A stretch of DNA of 64,000 nucleotides from Vermamoeba vermiformis (Eukaryota; Tubulinea; Echinamoebida): contig JBEWZL010000292.1 of the NCBI GenBank assembly GCA_045837725.1, forward strand, positions 1 through 64,000. The letters are read 5' to 3'. Shown here piece by piece: positions 1 to 11,788 of the stretch (its first letter is position 1; each line of letters starts with the position of its first letter). Under the pieces are notes generated by a model. The model made no database searches and had not been told where the DNA came from. It was given only the letters and a program-made list of their open reading frames with translations. The position numbers and the translations under genes were made by a program.

Positions 1-296
1 GTCAATTTGGTAGAAAGCGCGCTACCCCTTGAAGGAAAATTACTACACATGGATTTTTTACCATCTGTAACTTCAGCTCTATGGCATATTTTGATGTGCC
101 GTTTTTTTTGTTCAACTTGCACTTCCATGTACTATGGGTTTTCTGAATAAAAAAATGAAATATACCCAAATGCATTTTTACAATACCCTCTGATTACCCA
201 ATGAAATGGATTATGTGAAAATAGAGGAAAAAAGAGTCTATTTATAACCCGCGATATTTTTTTTTATCACCAACCAGAAAAATACCACAACTCAAT
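1..296. other. upstream region, no gene seen
   Basis: AT-rich stretch ahead of the synapsin start codon. I see no convincing coding exon or RNA gene. It probably holds the promoter and 5' leader of the synapsin gene and perhaps the end of a gene outside the window. Confidence 0.4.
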
Positions 297-1743
297 ATGG
301 CAGAAAAGAAAGGCAAAGTGTTGCTAGTTATTGATTACGCAACAAACTGGTACGGTAAGTATGCAAGATGTCAACGCTTCTGCGGTTAATTATTATTTGT
401 AGAGCGATTCAAGGGCTGCAAATTGGCTAATGGTGAACCAATTATTGTCGAGCAAACTCGCTGGAAATACATGAATTTAGAATCATGGTAAACAAAATTT
501 ACTTAAAATTCAAATTCCAATTCGATATTCGATAATCAAAAATAAATAGGCTCTAATATTTTAAAACCGCAGCTCACAAGAAGGCGTCGTTGTGTGGTGC
601 CAAAAGAACGAAGATCCGTTCCCCTTCTCCAGCCAGAAAAACGACCGTGCCGTTAAACCTGATTTTATTTTGATTAGAAATTTCCCTACCGCATTGAGAA
701 CCAATGATTTCAAGAGTCTTCTGCTTGGTAAGAGTTTCCGGTAACTACACCGGTTAAAACAAATTTACTGACAATAAATTAGGTCTCATGTTCGCTAATG
801 TGCCGGCGATTAATAGTCTGCACTCAATATTCATGTGCATGCATCGACCACTTGTGTACGCAGAGTTGAATAAGATCAAACTGGAAGTATACAAAGACAC
901 TAAGCCCGTGGTGGTTGACAAGCCCGTGGACGAACACAGCATCAAAAAACACAACGTGCAGCATGTTGGTCGCAAAGAAGTCACAGTGTTTGGTGGCGAA
1001 GAGACACCGGAACAAGAGCGCGAGAAGTTGAACAGATTCCCGCTGATCCCTATGCGCTATTATCCCAATCAGACTGACGACTTTATGCCTCCTGTCATGA
1101 AGAACGCGCTCGAATACCCTTCAGTGATCAAAGTTGGCACTGCTCACGTACGTTATAGCAATGTAATGTCCGGTCGAGTTGTTAATATTGCTATATAGGC
1201 TGGTTACGGCAAAATGTTCCTGAAGAACAAATCGGACTTTGATGACTTGAAGTCCGTAATCATGATGTCCAAGGATTACTACACGTACGTTAATCGAATA
1301 TGACATAAAAGAGCCTAGCCTAACTGTTCTCATTAGTGCCGAGCCATTAGTCAAATTCGAATACGAGTATCGCATTCAAAAGCTCGGTGACAAATACAGA
1401 ACTTTCCGTCGCACGTCAGACAACGCGTGGAAATCTAATTGGGGTGACTTGAAATTTGAAGAGTTTCCCATCAAAGACTACCAAAAGAAGTGGATTGACG
1501 AGTGTGCTAAGGTAATTGAACTACAGATGGTGAAAGGACTTGCTTTACTCACACGTGTTACATCAGATGTACGGCGGACTCGACATGTGTGCCATGGACG
1601 TACTGCGCACAGCTGACGGCGAGGACATCATTCTCGAGCTGAATGACACCGCGTGTGGTCTGCCATTTGAGTTTGAGCCACAAGACTCAGTCATCATTCG
1701 CGACATGGTGCTTGAGCGCATGAACAAGTTGTTTTGTCAATAA
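297..1743 (+). CDS. synapsin family ATP-grasp protein
   Basis: Synapsins are ATP-binding, vesicle-associated phosphoproteins of animals with an ATP-grasp fold. The translated exons follow the synapsin core in order: an N-terminal strand KVLLVIDYATNWY, then RPDFILIRN, PAINSLHSIF, FPLIPMRYYPN, the lysine-bearing VIKVGTAHAGYGKM loop, TAEP, YRIQKLGDKYRTFRRTS, GGLDMCAMDVL and ILELNDTA. Short introns interrupt it, for example one joining GTAH to AGYGKM and another between residues YYT and AEP, each restoring the frame. There is an insertion of about 50 charged residues between VYAELNKI and FPLIP that I do not expect in animal synapsins. I see no N-terminal domain A or long proline-rich tail, so this is a bare catalytic core. 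The start is the first in-frame ATG. Synapsin identity is strong; the function in a possibly non-neural organism is unknown, perhaps vesicle or ATP/calcium sensing. Confidence 0.85.
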
Positions 1744-1773
1744 ACACTCGGTATAATATTATATTATCTCCAA

Positions 1774-2498
1774 TCACTTGTCAACTACGATCTTCAGCAG
1801 CCCACGGTGTTGTTGACTGTCGCTGTCGATGGTATTCACTGCAGTCCACAGCTCACTAACAGTGTACCACGCCACAGGACACATCGGCCAAACATCTGCT
1901 ACGAGCACCAAGTCATGCTCAGCGTGATAGGCGACAATAGGGCTGTGATGGCCCACAGTGATTTTGTAGTTCGGTAATTGCGCGCCATCGAAGTTGAGCA
2001 CGAGGCCTGCATTCGGTGTTGTCAACGAGTCAATGATTAACTGACGCAATGAATCTTTTGTCATATTGGAGGCATGATGTCGTTCAGTAGTGATTGACTT
2101 GACAGGATAAGGCACAGTTAGGCGACAGACGATCGCATCTAGTTCGGCTAAAGTCAAGCCTTGGCGTTCTATTCTATTTTTTAATTCGACAATATCTTCC
2201 CCTTGTAGCATAGAAAATATTTTCTCCTCTGTTTTAATATTAGAACGCGAGCTGACATTTAATTTGATATTTTACCTTCAAATTCCTTCTTCGTTAAATC
2301 AGCATCGATTAAATAGGAAATCACACTCATTATACTAGCAATTCCACAATAAGTATTTCCTCGTTGCCTCTTTAAATATTTTTTCATTTTGTCGGACCAA
2401 CGGCCGTGTCCAACAGATTCGCTCTCTTTTAATAACTTTGCTCCGACAGGGCCAGCAACGGGCGTCGGAGTTGAAACAGATGGTGGACTGGTTTGCAT
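1774..2498 (-). CDS. phytochelatin synthase-like enzyme (catalytic domain only)
   Basis: Phytochelatin synthase is a papain-like gamma-glutamylcysteine dipeptidyl transpeptidase that makes heavy-metal-binding phytochelatins from glutathione. The catalytic triad is visible: Cys in GNTYCGIASIMSV, His in ITVGHHSPIVAYHAEHD and Asp in LVLVADVWP, followed by the conserved WTAVNTIDSDSQQHRG segment. One intron (about 2212-2273) joins FEG to EDIVELKN in frame. The product is about 215 residues, close to the Pfam catalytic domain and to bacterial one-domain homologues; the Cys-rich C-terminal domain of plant and worm enzymes is missing. The ATG at 2498 is the first in this frame after the leader, but an upstream exon cannot be excluded. 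It is divergent from the gene at 2660. The enzyme might polymerise glutathione or only act as a glutathione hydrolase, as one-domain forms often do. Confidence 0.8.
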
Positions 2499-2659
2499 CG
2501 TGGTTGTGATCGGTTCTAAACTGGGACAATTAACAACCCGCTGCGGGCGACTTTTCTTTGTATTTCTCCGAATTTACGACAAGTACAGAAGAGCACGATG
2601 CCGTCAGAATGATTATTTTGCATTTTGGATTGTATAGGTAGCAGGAGTATTTAGTCACG

Positions 2660-4467
2660 ATGAATAGGTAAGAAAGTGCTGAAGTGACATACCTAACCGA
2701 AATTGAATTTATTGCTAGCAAAATTTTAAATTATACACTGCAGGCAAATTTAACCGCATTACCATTACACGTCTCTAAAAATGTTTCAATGATTTTAAAA
2801 ATTAATGTAATACTTGTAGCACAACGCCGATCGATTTTGAGAAGTTCGATCCGTCCTTCTCGGGAATCTGGAAACAGCTCGACATTTACTCGCCTACTGA
2901 TGGATACTTAAGTACACAAAGAAAGGGCATTTATTTGCGCGACGCTTTTGTGGAAAAGAAGGTACGTGGTGCTTAGTTTCAATCCCTCGCTAACTCGATC
3001 ACAGCTCGGCGTGCCAAACACAGCAAAAGAACAAGCCTCTAAGCTGATGAAGCTACTTAGATATGAAGTCGCTCGTTCAGAAGTGTATCGCTCACTATTG
3101 AAACAAATATTCAAGAACAATGCGGTCATCAACATCTTTCTCGGCAAAAACTCAGCGGCCTTTGTTGACAGCGCAGACCTGTGGACATTTGACTTTGACG
3201 ATCTGTTGAGTTTGCCCATAGACCCTGTAACAGTGCACATTCACGACCATCATCGCGAACATAACCCCAAGTTGTGTTCGGCGAGCACAGAGTTGAAATG
3301 CGGTGTCACGCAAGGCGAGCTATTGCTGCACATATTGGAAGAACGATATTACATGGGCCGTGCTGGCCACAAGTACACCGAGGCTCATTTGAAGTGCTTG
3401 AGTCCTGGCTCGTATCAGAATCAATACCGCAAAGAAATGGGTCTGCAATCGTATGTGGTCCACTTCTCTTTGTTACTCGCCGCTAACTCTATTGCAGCGA
3501 TTTGACACTGATGGCTATTCATGAAGACGGTGTTGAGCCATTGATCAACGACAAGTTCATTCCATTCGATAATTTCACCCACGCACAGCAAGGACGTAGT
3601 GACGAGTTCTACGACCAATTAGGCGCTGAAGTTATTCCCACTGACATCACTCTTGACAAGCTCAGTCCCAATTCTGACAAGCCAAAAGTCGCGCTGTTGT
3701 ACACCGCTCTCTCATCGATGCCCGTCGAAGTAGTGACACACGCAGAGAATGTCATGGAGATTGGTCAGAAGCATTATTCAACTGGTGATTTTGTCACACT
3801 GGACAGCCTTGGCATTGTCACACAATTGGGAAAGTTGGAGATTAGCAAAGCAGAATACCCACGTGACGAGCGTTTTGAGAACTTTGATCCGCGCAAGTTG
3901 GAGCTGACAATGCACGTGCTAGACATCAATTCATTTGCAGCCAAGTATATTAAGAACAAAATTGACATTCTGACACGCGAGATTGTCGTCAAGAAGAGAA
4001 TTCCGCCATTGGACTTCCCACCAATTCTGCTGCTCAAACACATGTACGAGCACGTGCACGGCAAAGAGACAGAAGCGTACGACAAGGCAGTGTTTGACTT
4101 CTTTGGGCCAATGGTCATTCACTACGCACGAAGACAGGCGTGGACGTTGTTGAACTCCAAGTTCAAAATCATCAAGCACGGCGGTGCCTTTGTCAAGTTG
4201 TGCGACTTGCCCTATTTGATTCAGAGCGCGCAAGACCAAATGACTCAGACCTGTGAGCGGGCAGGCATTGTTGTGCCGAGCGATTGGCGCACTAGTGTGC
4301 CGATTGTGCCGGAGATCGAAGAAGACATCAAACAGATCAAGATCCGACTAGTTCCGACTCTAACTAGCGCGTTTACCAAGTACGCATCATGTATCAAGTC
4401 TGAAGAGTCTTTATTCAAACTTGGCAATGAACAAGCAATCGTGGATGCGCTCGCAGAAGTGATTTGA
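2660..4467 (+). CDS. unrecognised conserved-looking protein, about 530 residues
   Basis: A four-exon gene. A tiny first exon encodes MNS, spliced to TTPIDFEKFDPSFSGIW; a second intron (about 2961-3002) leads to LGVPNTAKEQASK and a third (about 3450-3498) leads to DLTLMAIHEDG. All junctions keep the frame and have gt/ag ends. The protein is soluble, with no signal peptide or membrane segment. I see mixed alpha-beta composition, a His-rich patch HIHDHHREH and no motif I can assign to a family. Codon use is like the flanking genes, so it is a real host gene. It shares a 160-base divergent promoter region with the phytochelatin synthase-like gene, which may or may not reflect a joint role. I do not propose a function. 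Confidence 0.8.
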
Positions 4468-4843
4468 GAAAAATTTTGTTTTTGAAGTCCGTTTGTAAAT
4501 AATGTAAATACGAACAACAGTAATGGTACATATGTCATTGCGTGTCACGTCTGATGCCATGCTACTTCCCCTCCTTGACATGGTGAAAAGAAAAACAATA
4601 CTTTTGCAAATCCGTACTCCGAAAAAGTCAATGTGAGCGACGATTGTTAGGATTGCAATGGAAGTATTTTCTTTCGATGCAAGTACGCGTGATATGAGCC
4701 AATTTAGCGTTTTTATTGGTAGATCTTGCACAAAATTATTAAAAAATGTTTCTGCGACGTAAAATTCAACGAGAATTGAATACGGCGAATAGATATAAAA
4801 GAATATCGTACGTACAATTATTTATCAACACAATTACAAGTAA
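4468..4843. other. intergenic region, no gene seen
   Basis: About 375 bases between the unrecognised gene and the GMC oxidoreductase on the same strand. It is AT-rich and would hold the 3' end of the former and the promoter of the latter. Open frames on the minus strand here look like chance. Confidence 0.4.
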
Positions 4844-7740
4844 ATGCAACTAAACAAACTAGCAATATTAGTATTGCTATGCTTAGGCGTAGCTCTATGC
4901 AAGTCGACTTGCGAGAAAACAACAAGTATTCCCAAGCCACTGAAGGTAAATATTCACTTCCATATTCTCTTTCCTCATCTGAATTTTGGTTTTAGACCGG
5001 CGACTATGACTTTATCGTTGTTGGAGGTGGTACTGGTGGCGCCATTACTGCTGCTCGATTAAGTGAAAATGTATGTATTGTGATGCGAAGTTCTTCATCG
5101 TGATTCTAACTTGTTTTTTAGTTTGACGTTCTCCTGCTTGAATCCGGTCCCAAGTTCTACGATAACAACACGCAAAGTGCTTTGGTAAGCGACGCATCGC
5201 TTCGTTATTCGTACAGAATTTCCACTAATAGGCTCGTTTAGTGGTTGGCCAACTTGTTCTGGGGCAAAGATCTTGAGTCTGCTATTGGCAGCTTCAAACT
5301 CGGCAACAAAATCATCGGAAAGTAAGAAATTAGGATCAAGAGTACGTAACTTGGACTAATTTAATTTTAGGATCAACGAGTTCGGTACATTGATTGGCGA
5401 AGACGGCAAATCTTTGGGCATGCACATCCAAGAGGTAAGACTTGCAGCCACAATATTACCTGAATCTGTTTATTGATCTAATTAATAGACTCCCTTCCTC
5501 TGCTGGTACACTTGGATGACTGAAATGTCCCACTACTACCAAACCACTCCTCAGATCCACGGTCAAAAAAGGTACTTTCAGCGATTAATAATATCCTCAA
5601 GATTTATACTAATACACCATGAAGAGAAATCGTTTATCCTCGAGGTAATGTCATCGGAGGCTCATCTGCTACAAACACAATGGTCTACTTCCGCGGATCC
5701 AAGTTCGATTATGAACATTGGGAGAATGACCTTGGCTTGAAAGGTATATTGTGTAACATCTCGTATCATCACACGACCTAATCGCAATGTTTTAGGTTGG
5801 GGCGACACATCTGTCATGCCGTACTTCAAAAAATTCGAAAACAACATTGATCTTCCTAACAAGCCTGCCGTACACGGCTACAAGGGCCCTGTTCATGTCA
5901 CTATTTGTAAGTATACGCTTGGAGAATTTATCGGCGAAATCCTTCGTAATTTGCACGAAGTAACGCGAGTAAATTGCAATACTTGTAATTTCCTTAAATG
6001 GAAATCTCCTTACACAACACATTCTTACCTTTGCGTCTGTAGCCAAGAAGCACGCTCCTATTGAAGCTGGTGACGCCTGGACTCAAGCTGCTTTGAAGCT
6101 TGGCTGGCCCAAGATTGAAGACTCTAGCAACCCTGGTAAGCGAGACATTAAGTACTTGGCAATTTGACGAGCTTATTCTAATACATATTACACAGAAACC
6201 CAATATGGTGCTTCTGACTCGTGGCAATCATTCGTCGATGAGAACGGCAAGCGTAGCGACTCTTCAGCCTTTATCCGCGAAAAAGACCAACAAGGACGCG
6301 TGTGCTGGGACAAACCAAAAGAGCAATGCGATCCCAAAGCACGATTGCACATTTGGACCTACAAGTTTGTGACTAAGATTTTGATGGACGACAAAAAGCG
6401 TGCCTTTGGTGTTGAATACGTCAACTCTGACGAAGTGACTGCTTCTTCTCGGTAAAGTCATCAATCAGTCGTTGCGAGTTCATTACTGACATTTTTGACA
6501 GCTCTGAAAACGTCCACTACGATGCTGATTACGATGAGGGCGCTAAACACCACTACTCCTTCTCCAAGTGGAACAAGTTTGACATCCAACAGAAGATCAA
6601 GACCCTCGGTGCTCCTGTACACAAAGAACTCGCATTGGACTACGAAGATCTCGAAGGTCAGTACATCCCCAAGAAGAAAGACATTTCTCCCTTCATCAAG
6701 CGCGTCACTGCCAAGTACGAAGTCATTCTTTCCGCTGGTGCTGTCGGCACTGCTCAGATTTTGATGCTCAGCGGCATTGGACCTGCTGAACACTTGCGCG
6801 AGAAGAGTGTCCCTCTCGTCGCTGATTTGCCTGTCGGTCAACACATGCAAGACCATCAAGAGATTGAAATGCTCTACAAGTTCCCCAGAGAATACGATCC
6901 TGGTTTTGACTGGAAGACTGAGGCCTTGAAGGGATTCCCCAATGTCCGGGCTCACTTGCGCGGTGAACGTACCGTGCTCTCAACCAACGGTGTTATTGCC
7001 GGTGTTGAAGGGTCATCTCGCGGTCCTAAGGACGCTATTAAGAAGCCCACTTGGCACATGCATCACGTGATCATGGGTCCTTTGGAGAGCTTTGACGCAA
7101 ACTTGTGCATGGACGACGAGACTTGCACGCCTCCGTACAGATATCCTCGCAGCATGACTGAAATGTTCTCTTGGCGCGGTCTTCACGTCCACACGCACAT
7201 TTGTGAGTTGTCGGGCAATCACGCTATCGGCAAATTGGAACTGCGCAGCAACGATCCCATGGCCACACCGTTTTTGGACATGCGCTATGGTGCTTCGGAT
7301 GAGGACAACGCTGAACTTGTTGACTGTGCCAAGACTGTTCGTGAAATCATGAAGAACTCCGATCCCAAGTTTGTTGGTGAAGAATACGGTCGCTGCTCCA
7401 AGGCCATTACCGACGAACAACTCACTCAAGTACGTGCATGATATGATCTCTATATTGTTGCTGTAATTAACTTCTTCGCTAGTGCGTGCGAAACACTGTG
7501 TGGGGTCATCACATCTCGGGCACTGCTCCGATGGGCAACTGCACCACTCCTTACGCTGTCACTGACGAGCGCGGTCTAGTCTACAAGGTCAGCGGCATTA
7601 GAGTCTCTGACATCAGCTTGATTCCGACATTGCCTCACGGTAACCCTGCCGCTGTCGTCATGATGATGGCTGAGAAGGTGGCCGATATGATCAAGCAGGA
7701 CTACGGCATTCGTATCAACACCTTGAAGGACGAGTTGTAA
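4844..7740 (+). CDS. secreted GMC-family FAD oxidoreductase
   Basis: Glucose-methanol-choline oxidoreductases oxidise alcohols with FAD. The protein starts with a clear signal peptide (LAILVLLCLGVALC), so it is probably secreted or lumenal. The ADP-binding motif YDFIVVGGGTGG follows, then the GMC signature region YPRGNVIGGSSATNTMVYFRG, the mid-protein AGAVGTAQILMLSGIGP signature, and the C-terminal HHISGTAPMG and IPTLPHGNPAA blocks that carry the active-site histidines. At least ten short introns are present. The product is about 650-680 residues, slightly longer than a typical 550-620-residue member; extra residues lie around the ALHPKARLHIW-like central segment. It reads complete. The exact substrate cannot be told; choline, glucose and aryl-alcohol types share these motifs. 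Confidence 0.88.
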
Positions 7741-7928
7741 ATTCATTTTTGATATATCGCCTGATTGCTTCGCCAATAGGGGAATATATTAATACGAATC
7801 AATAAACTCTATTTAGTTTTGTTAATTGTTGTTGTTTACTTGTCGCGCACTGTTCGCACCCGTTGGCTCTGCATATTCTGTGTATTTTCTACGTCCGATT
7901 ATTAGAAATTATCAATCTTATTTGGAAC

Positions 7929-8512
7929 TTACTTATCCGATCCTTTGACGCGATCAGCAGGGTATTTCGCTGCATTCATGCCAATCTTCCTCAGTGCCGC
8001 GGCTGGCAAATCGATGCCGCACTTGTTCGACAACATTATCAAATACAGCAATACATCACTTAACTCCTCGCTCAAGTGCGCTGTAAGTGTCAATCAGTCA
8101 TATTACACAATTGATCGACTTACTTTTTTCTTTTTCACTCCAGTCTATTTGAGAATTATTAGCTCAATACACTTGAGTTATTTTTGGATCTTACCATTTA
8201 ATCCCGGTTGCACTTCGCCCTTCCATTGAAAACACTCTGCAAGTTCGCCAACCTCCCCAACCTATTAAGGTTAGTAATAACAGGTATTGACGAATTATTT
8301 TGAATTAATTTTAAAATTTGTTTACAATTAGCGCGGGAAACAAGAGGATAATCAATTAAATATACCAATGCTAGGCATAAATTCCTAGGTGTATGATATT
8401 GATGCCAATCGCGTTCTGTTGCAAAGTTGGTAACCATTTTACGAAGATCTTCAAGCGTTGGTGATGCGCTGAAAGGTGTTTCGAATGGAGGTGCTTGCTC
8501 TTGCTGACTCAT
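7929..8512 (-). CDS. DCTPP1: dCTP pyrophosphatase 1-like MazG-family NTPase
   Basis: All-alpha NTP pyrophosphatases of this type hydrolyse dCTP and modified dCTPs, cleaning the nucleotide pool. The three exons read MSQQEQAPPFETPFSASP, then a segment through TERDWHQYHTPRNLCLALV, then GEVGELAECFQWKGEV, then LSEELSDVLLYLIMLSNKCG. The metal-binding ExxE...ExxD pattern of MazG enzymes is intact (GEVGELAE and SEELSDVLLYL). The stop at 7929-7931 lies in GSDK-TAA, although a splice donor overlaps it and a slightly longer tail is possible. It converges on the GMC gene and diverges from the F-box kinase gene with 190 bases between starts. The length, about 135 residues, is a little shorter than human DCTPP1. 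Confidence 0.85.
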
Positions 8513-8702
8513 GGTACACTGCACTGATTGTTTACAGAAAATAGTCAGTTCATCGATGTTACGAGCATGTGATTCTTGCACGTGCCAATTAAATTAAAAA
8601 AAAAGATTTTATTGTGTATTGTTTCATTTATATCAATGCACGAGCAAATCTAATTTCCTAGCGTTAAAGAGAATCCTGTTGTTGCAGTTCTTAGTGTGGG
8701 AG

Positions 8703-11698
8703 ATGGATCTAACCAAGCTTAGTCCTCCGGCTGACGTGATCCGCTTAGTATTGAAATATTTGGAGGCAGACGTACTCTCCTGCGGTAAATATTAGCAATT
8801 ATTCTATATTTAGGCTGATAATACAAAACGAAACTGACAAATCGAGCGATTCAATTTCAGATCTTCAAAATTGAAATTTACGCAATTTTATTTATTACAT
8901 GCATCATGCATTTACATTATTTAGTTAGCATAAATCTCTATTATATGCGGATCTAATAGTAAAAATTCTAATTTTTCATCTGTAGTTGCCCAAGTTTGCA
9001 AAAAATGGACCGTCTATTCAGACAACTACGAGCTATGGCAAGCACTGTGTGAGCGCGATGGATTTGTAGACCCGGATTTGCATCACTCCATCGTCAATGC
9101 GGATGCGATCGACTGGCGCCAACTGTACATCGAAAAATATCAGTATATAGCGCACGATACCGAAGAAGCTATGTACGAAATGTTTGAAGAGCTTCAAAAC
9201 AAATATATTTTAAGCGAATCTCAGAACGAGCAGCTAGTGTTGCAATTGAATCAGCTGATCGGCGAGTTGACGGCAGTAAAGAAAGGCTACAGACACTTAG
9301 AAAAGAAGATGGTGCACTACAATACCCTTCAGTCCAAATATATCATATTGAAAGAGCGATATAAAGCATTGGAAAAGCGATTGCAAGAAGTTGAAGTCGG
9401 AGCCTCAATCCGCTCGCAACAGATGAGCGAATTAAAAGAACAAATGAACCTGAAGGAGAGGAAATATAAGAAATTAAAAGAGAAGTATTTAGAGAAGCGA
9501 CAAGAGCTCAAAAACAACGGCTTATCAAATTCATCTTCAACGAACAAAATATCCAGATCTATTTTAGACTCGAGCTCTGCAGTCGACGAGTCTAAATATA
9601 GAACACGTGGTCGTACAGGAACAGTTGGTAAGTAATAAACTTCCTTATTTGGTAATATTGTTACCTAACAACACGACAGGTTCACCGCTCGACAGCTCCA
9701 CAGCCCCAATCACAATCGAGGCCAATGGTCGTGTCAAAACTGTCAAAGTGCGCATGCCTGAATCACCGACACAAGGGGCAATGTTTGAGTCCGCTGACAA
9801 CACTGAAGGCAGTGTAAGTGCGGGTAGTTCATTGTGTTAGTGTCGTACTGACAGGTGTCACAGCTCGCCGATCACGTGCTCGACAGCGAAGAGGAGTTGA
9901 TGGAACAGATCAGCGGCAACAACGAAGACGAGTCCATGTCACGCAGGTAAGTGTCGTGCGCGCATTCGTTTGACACCTGTCACTCACCGTGTCATCAGTC
10001 GCTCGTATTCAATGTCAGACGCACACAGGCCCGCAGTGCCACTGCCATTCATCACACAGAGCCACAACAACAACACTAACGCGAGTGCGTCAAATGACTA
10101 CTCGGCCTCGCCAGCTAAAAGCAAAACCAATCGCGCGCGCAACAGTTCGGTGAATTCCGACGGCAGTGACGACAAAAAAGGTGCCTCAGCCACTCCACTC
10201 GCAGGCAGCACATCGCGCATCACAGTCATGAAATCTCCGCGCGGCGAAACAAATGCAAAGATACCGACTGACATTGCGGTGATGTCACAAGTTCCGATGC
10301 CAACAGCACTGTGGCACGTGGACTTTGAAGAGCTGCATTTCAGTGAAAAGATTGGCATGGGTGCTGCAGCGACAGTGTACCGCGGCACTTATCGCGATCA
10401 AACAGTGGCCATCAAAATCTTGCGCACCGGCGAGTCATTGACCGAAGAGAAAGATCTCGACGACTTCAGAAAAGAATTGGAGATTTTAAAAACACTGCGC
10501 GCAGCAAATATCGTCACATTTATCGGTGCCACACTCGAGCCGAGACTGTGCATGGTGCTCGAATACTGCTCGCGCGGCAGCCTTCACAGCTTTTTGAAAG
10601 ATGTGTCGAAAGACTTGACGTGGGAGCTGTTCTTCAAGTGGGCCACGCAGTGCATCAAAGGCGTGCAAGTGTTGCATCAATTCGAGCCTCAGATTGTGCA
10701 CCGCGATTTGAAGTACGACAAGATTGTTAATGTCAGCATTGCTATCTGGTACTAATATGACTTGCGTTATTTTAGGACTCCGAACTTGTTGATTGACAAT
10801 GACATGAACCTCAAAGTGTGCGACTTTGGTCTGTCTCGCTTCATCACTGGCGACAAGAACAACAAGACTACACTCGCCAAGTTCCGCGGCACCTATTGTT
10901 ACATGGCCACGGAGATCTACGCCAAAGAACAGTATTCGCCCAAGTCTGGTACGGCAATTACACGTGCTTAAAGTTACGTTTTCTGACTGTCAATTTAGAT
11001 ATTTACAGCCTGGGTGTCATCCTGTGGGAAATGATCCACAAATGTCTGATAGGCAGCTATGAAAAGGTAATATATCAGACCATTATCATAATTGACTATA
11101 TTATATGACCTTTTTTGTTAATTTGACTTTAAAAGTATAAATTATTATTTTTTTTTTCGTACCTGATTTTTTTTATTATTTTTGATGAATATAATAGATG
11201 AGAGTATTAATTAGAGAAGAATACGGTAGAGATTTTTTTGACAACTTTGAATGGATGCGAAACTCCGATCCAATAACTATTAATATTTTTCCTCGATCAT
11301 CGATAAATCTCTCTTTATCTATAATAATTCTATCCATATTTCCTATAATCTTTCTTATCTCATACCTTCTTAGACAGATCCGAAAAAAATCTATTTTTAT
11401 CCTCCTAATTAACCGCTAATATGAAAAGCCCTATGCGGAGTACAAATTCATTCGCTACGACATTCAAATCCCCGTGCAAGCAGCGACCAAAAACTTGCGA
11501 CCAACAATTCCAATCACTTGTCCTGAGATGATCTCGCAGGTGATTCGCGCTTGTTGGGACTCAGATCCAATGCGCAGACCTTCGAGCGGTATTTTACTGC
11601 AACGATTCGAACAGATCAAGAAAGAATATGAAAATAATGCGAAGAACTGGGATAGACTGCGCGAATTTGCAAAGAAAAAATACTCAGAAAAACTGTAA
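8703..11698 (+). CDS. F-box, coiled-coil and TKL-type protein kinase fusion
   Basis: The N-terminus (MDLTKLSPPADVIRLVLKYL, then VAQVCKKWTVYSDNYELW) fits an F-box, which would recruit an SCF ubiquitin ligase through Skp1. A long charged coiled coil follows (about residues 75-190), then a Ser/Asn-rich linker, then a kinase domain: glycine loop GMGAAATVYRG, VAIKIL lysine, HRDLKTPNLL catalytic loop, CDFGLS. The segment after the activation loop reads YCYMATEIY where APE is usual, so the Pro is replaced by Thr. The kinase resembles the tyrosine-kinase-like (TKL) class of Dictyostelium and holozoan protists. Eight or more introns; the one inside HRDLK/TPNLL restores the motif exactly. The combination suggests a kinase that marks or is controlled by ubiquitination; this is inference. 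Confidence 0.82.
11067..11428 (+). other. unusually long AT-rich intron of the F-box kinase gene
   Basis: This 362-base intron joins SYEK to PYAEYKFIRY. It is several times longer than the typical 50-base intron of the window and has long T and A runs and low GC. An open frame inside it has no family resemblance and biased composition, so I take it as chance. It may be a decayed insertion. Confidence 0.6.
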
Positions 11699-11788
11699 TA
11701 TTACCTCGCCCTTATGTACATAATTGTATTATAGACATTATTTATAAACAAATTCTACAACTACAAGAATTACATAACATAGAAGGTC

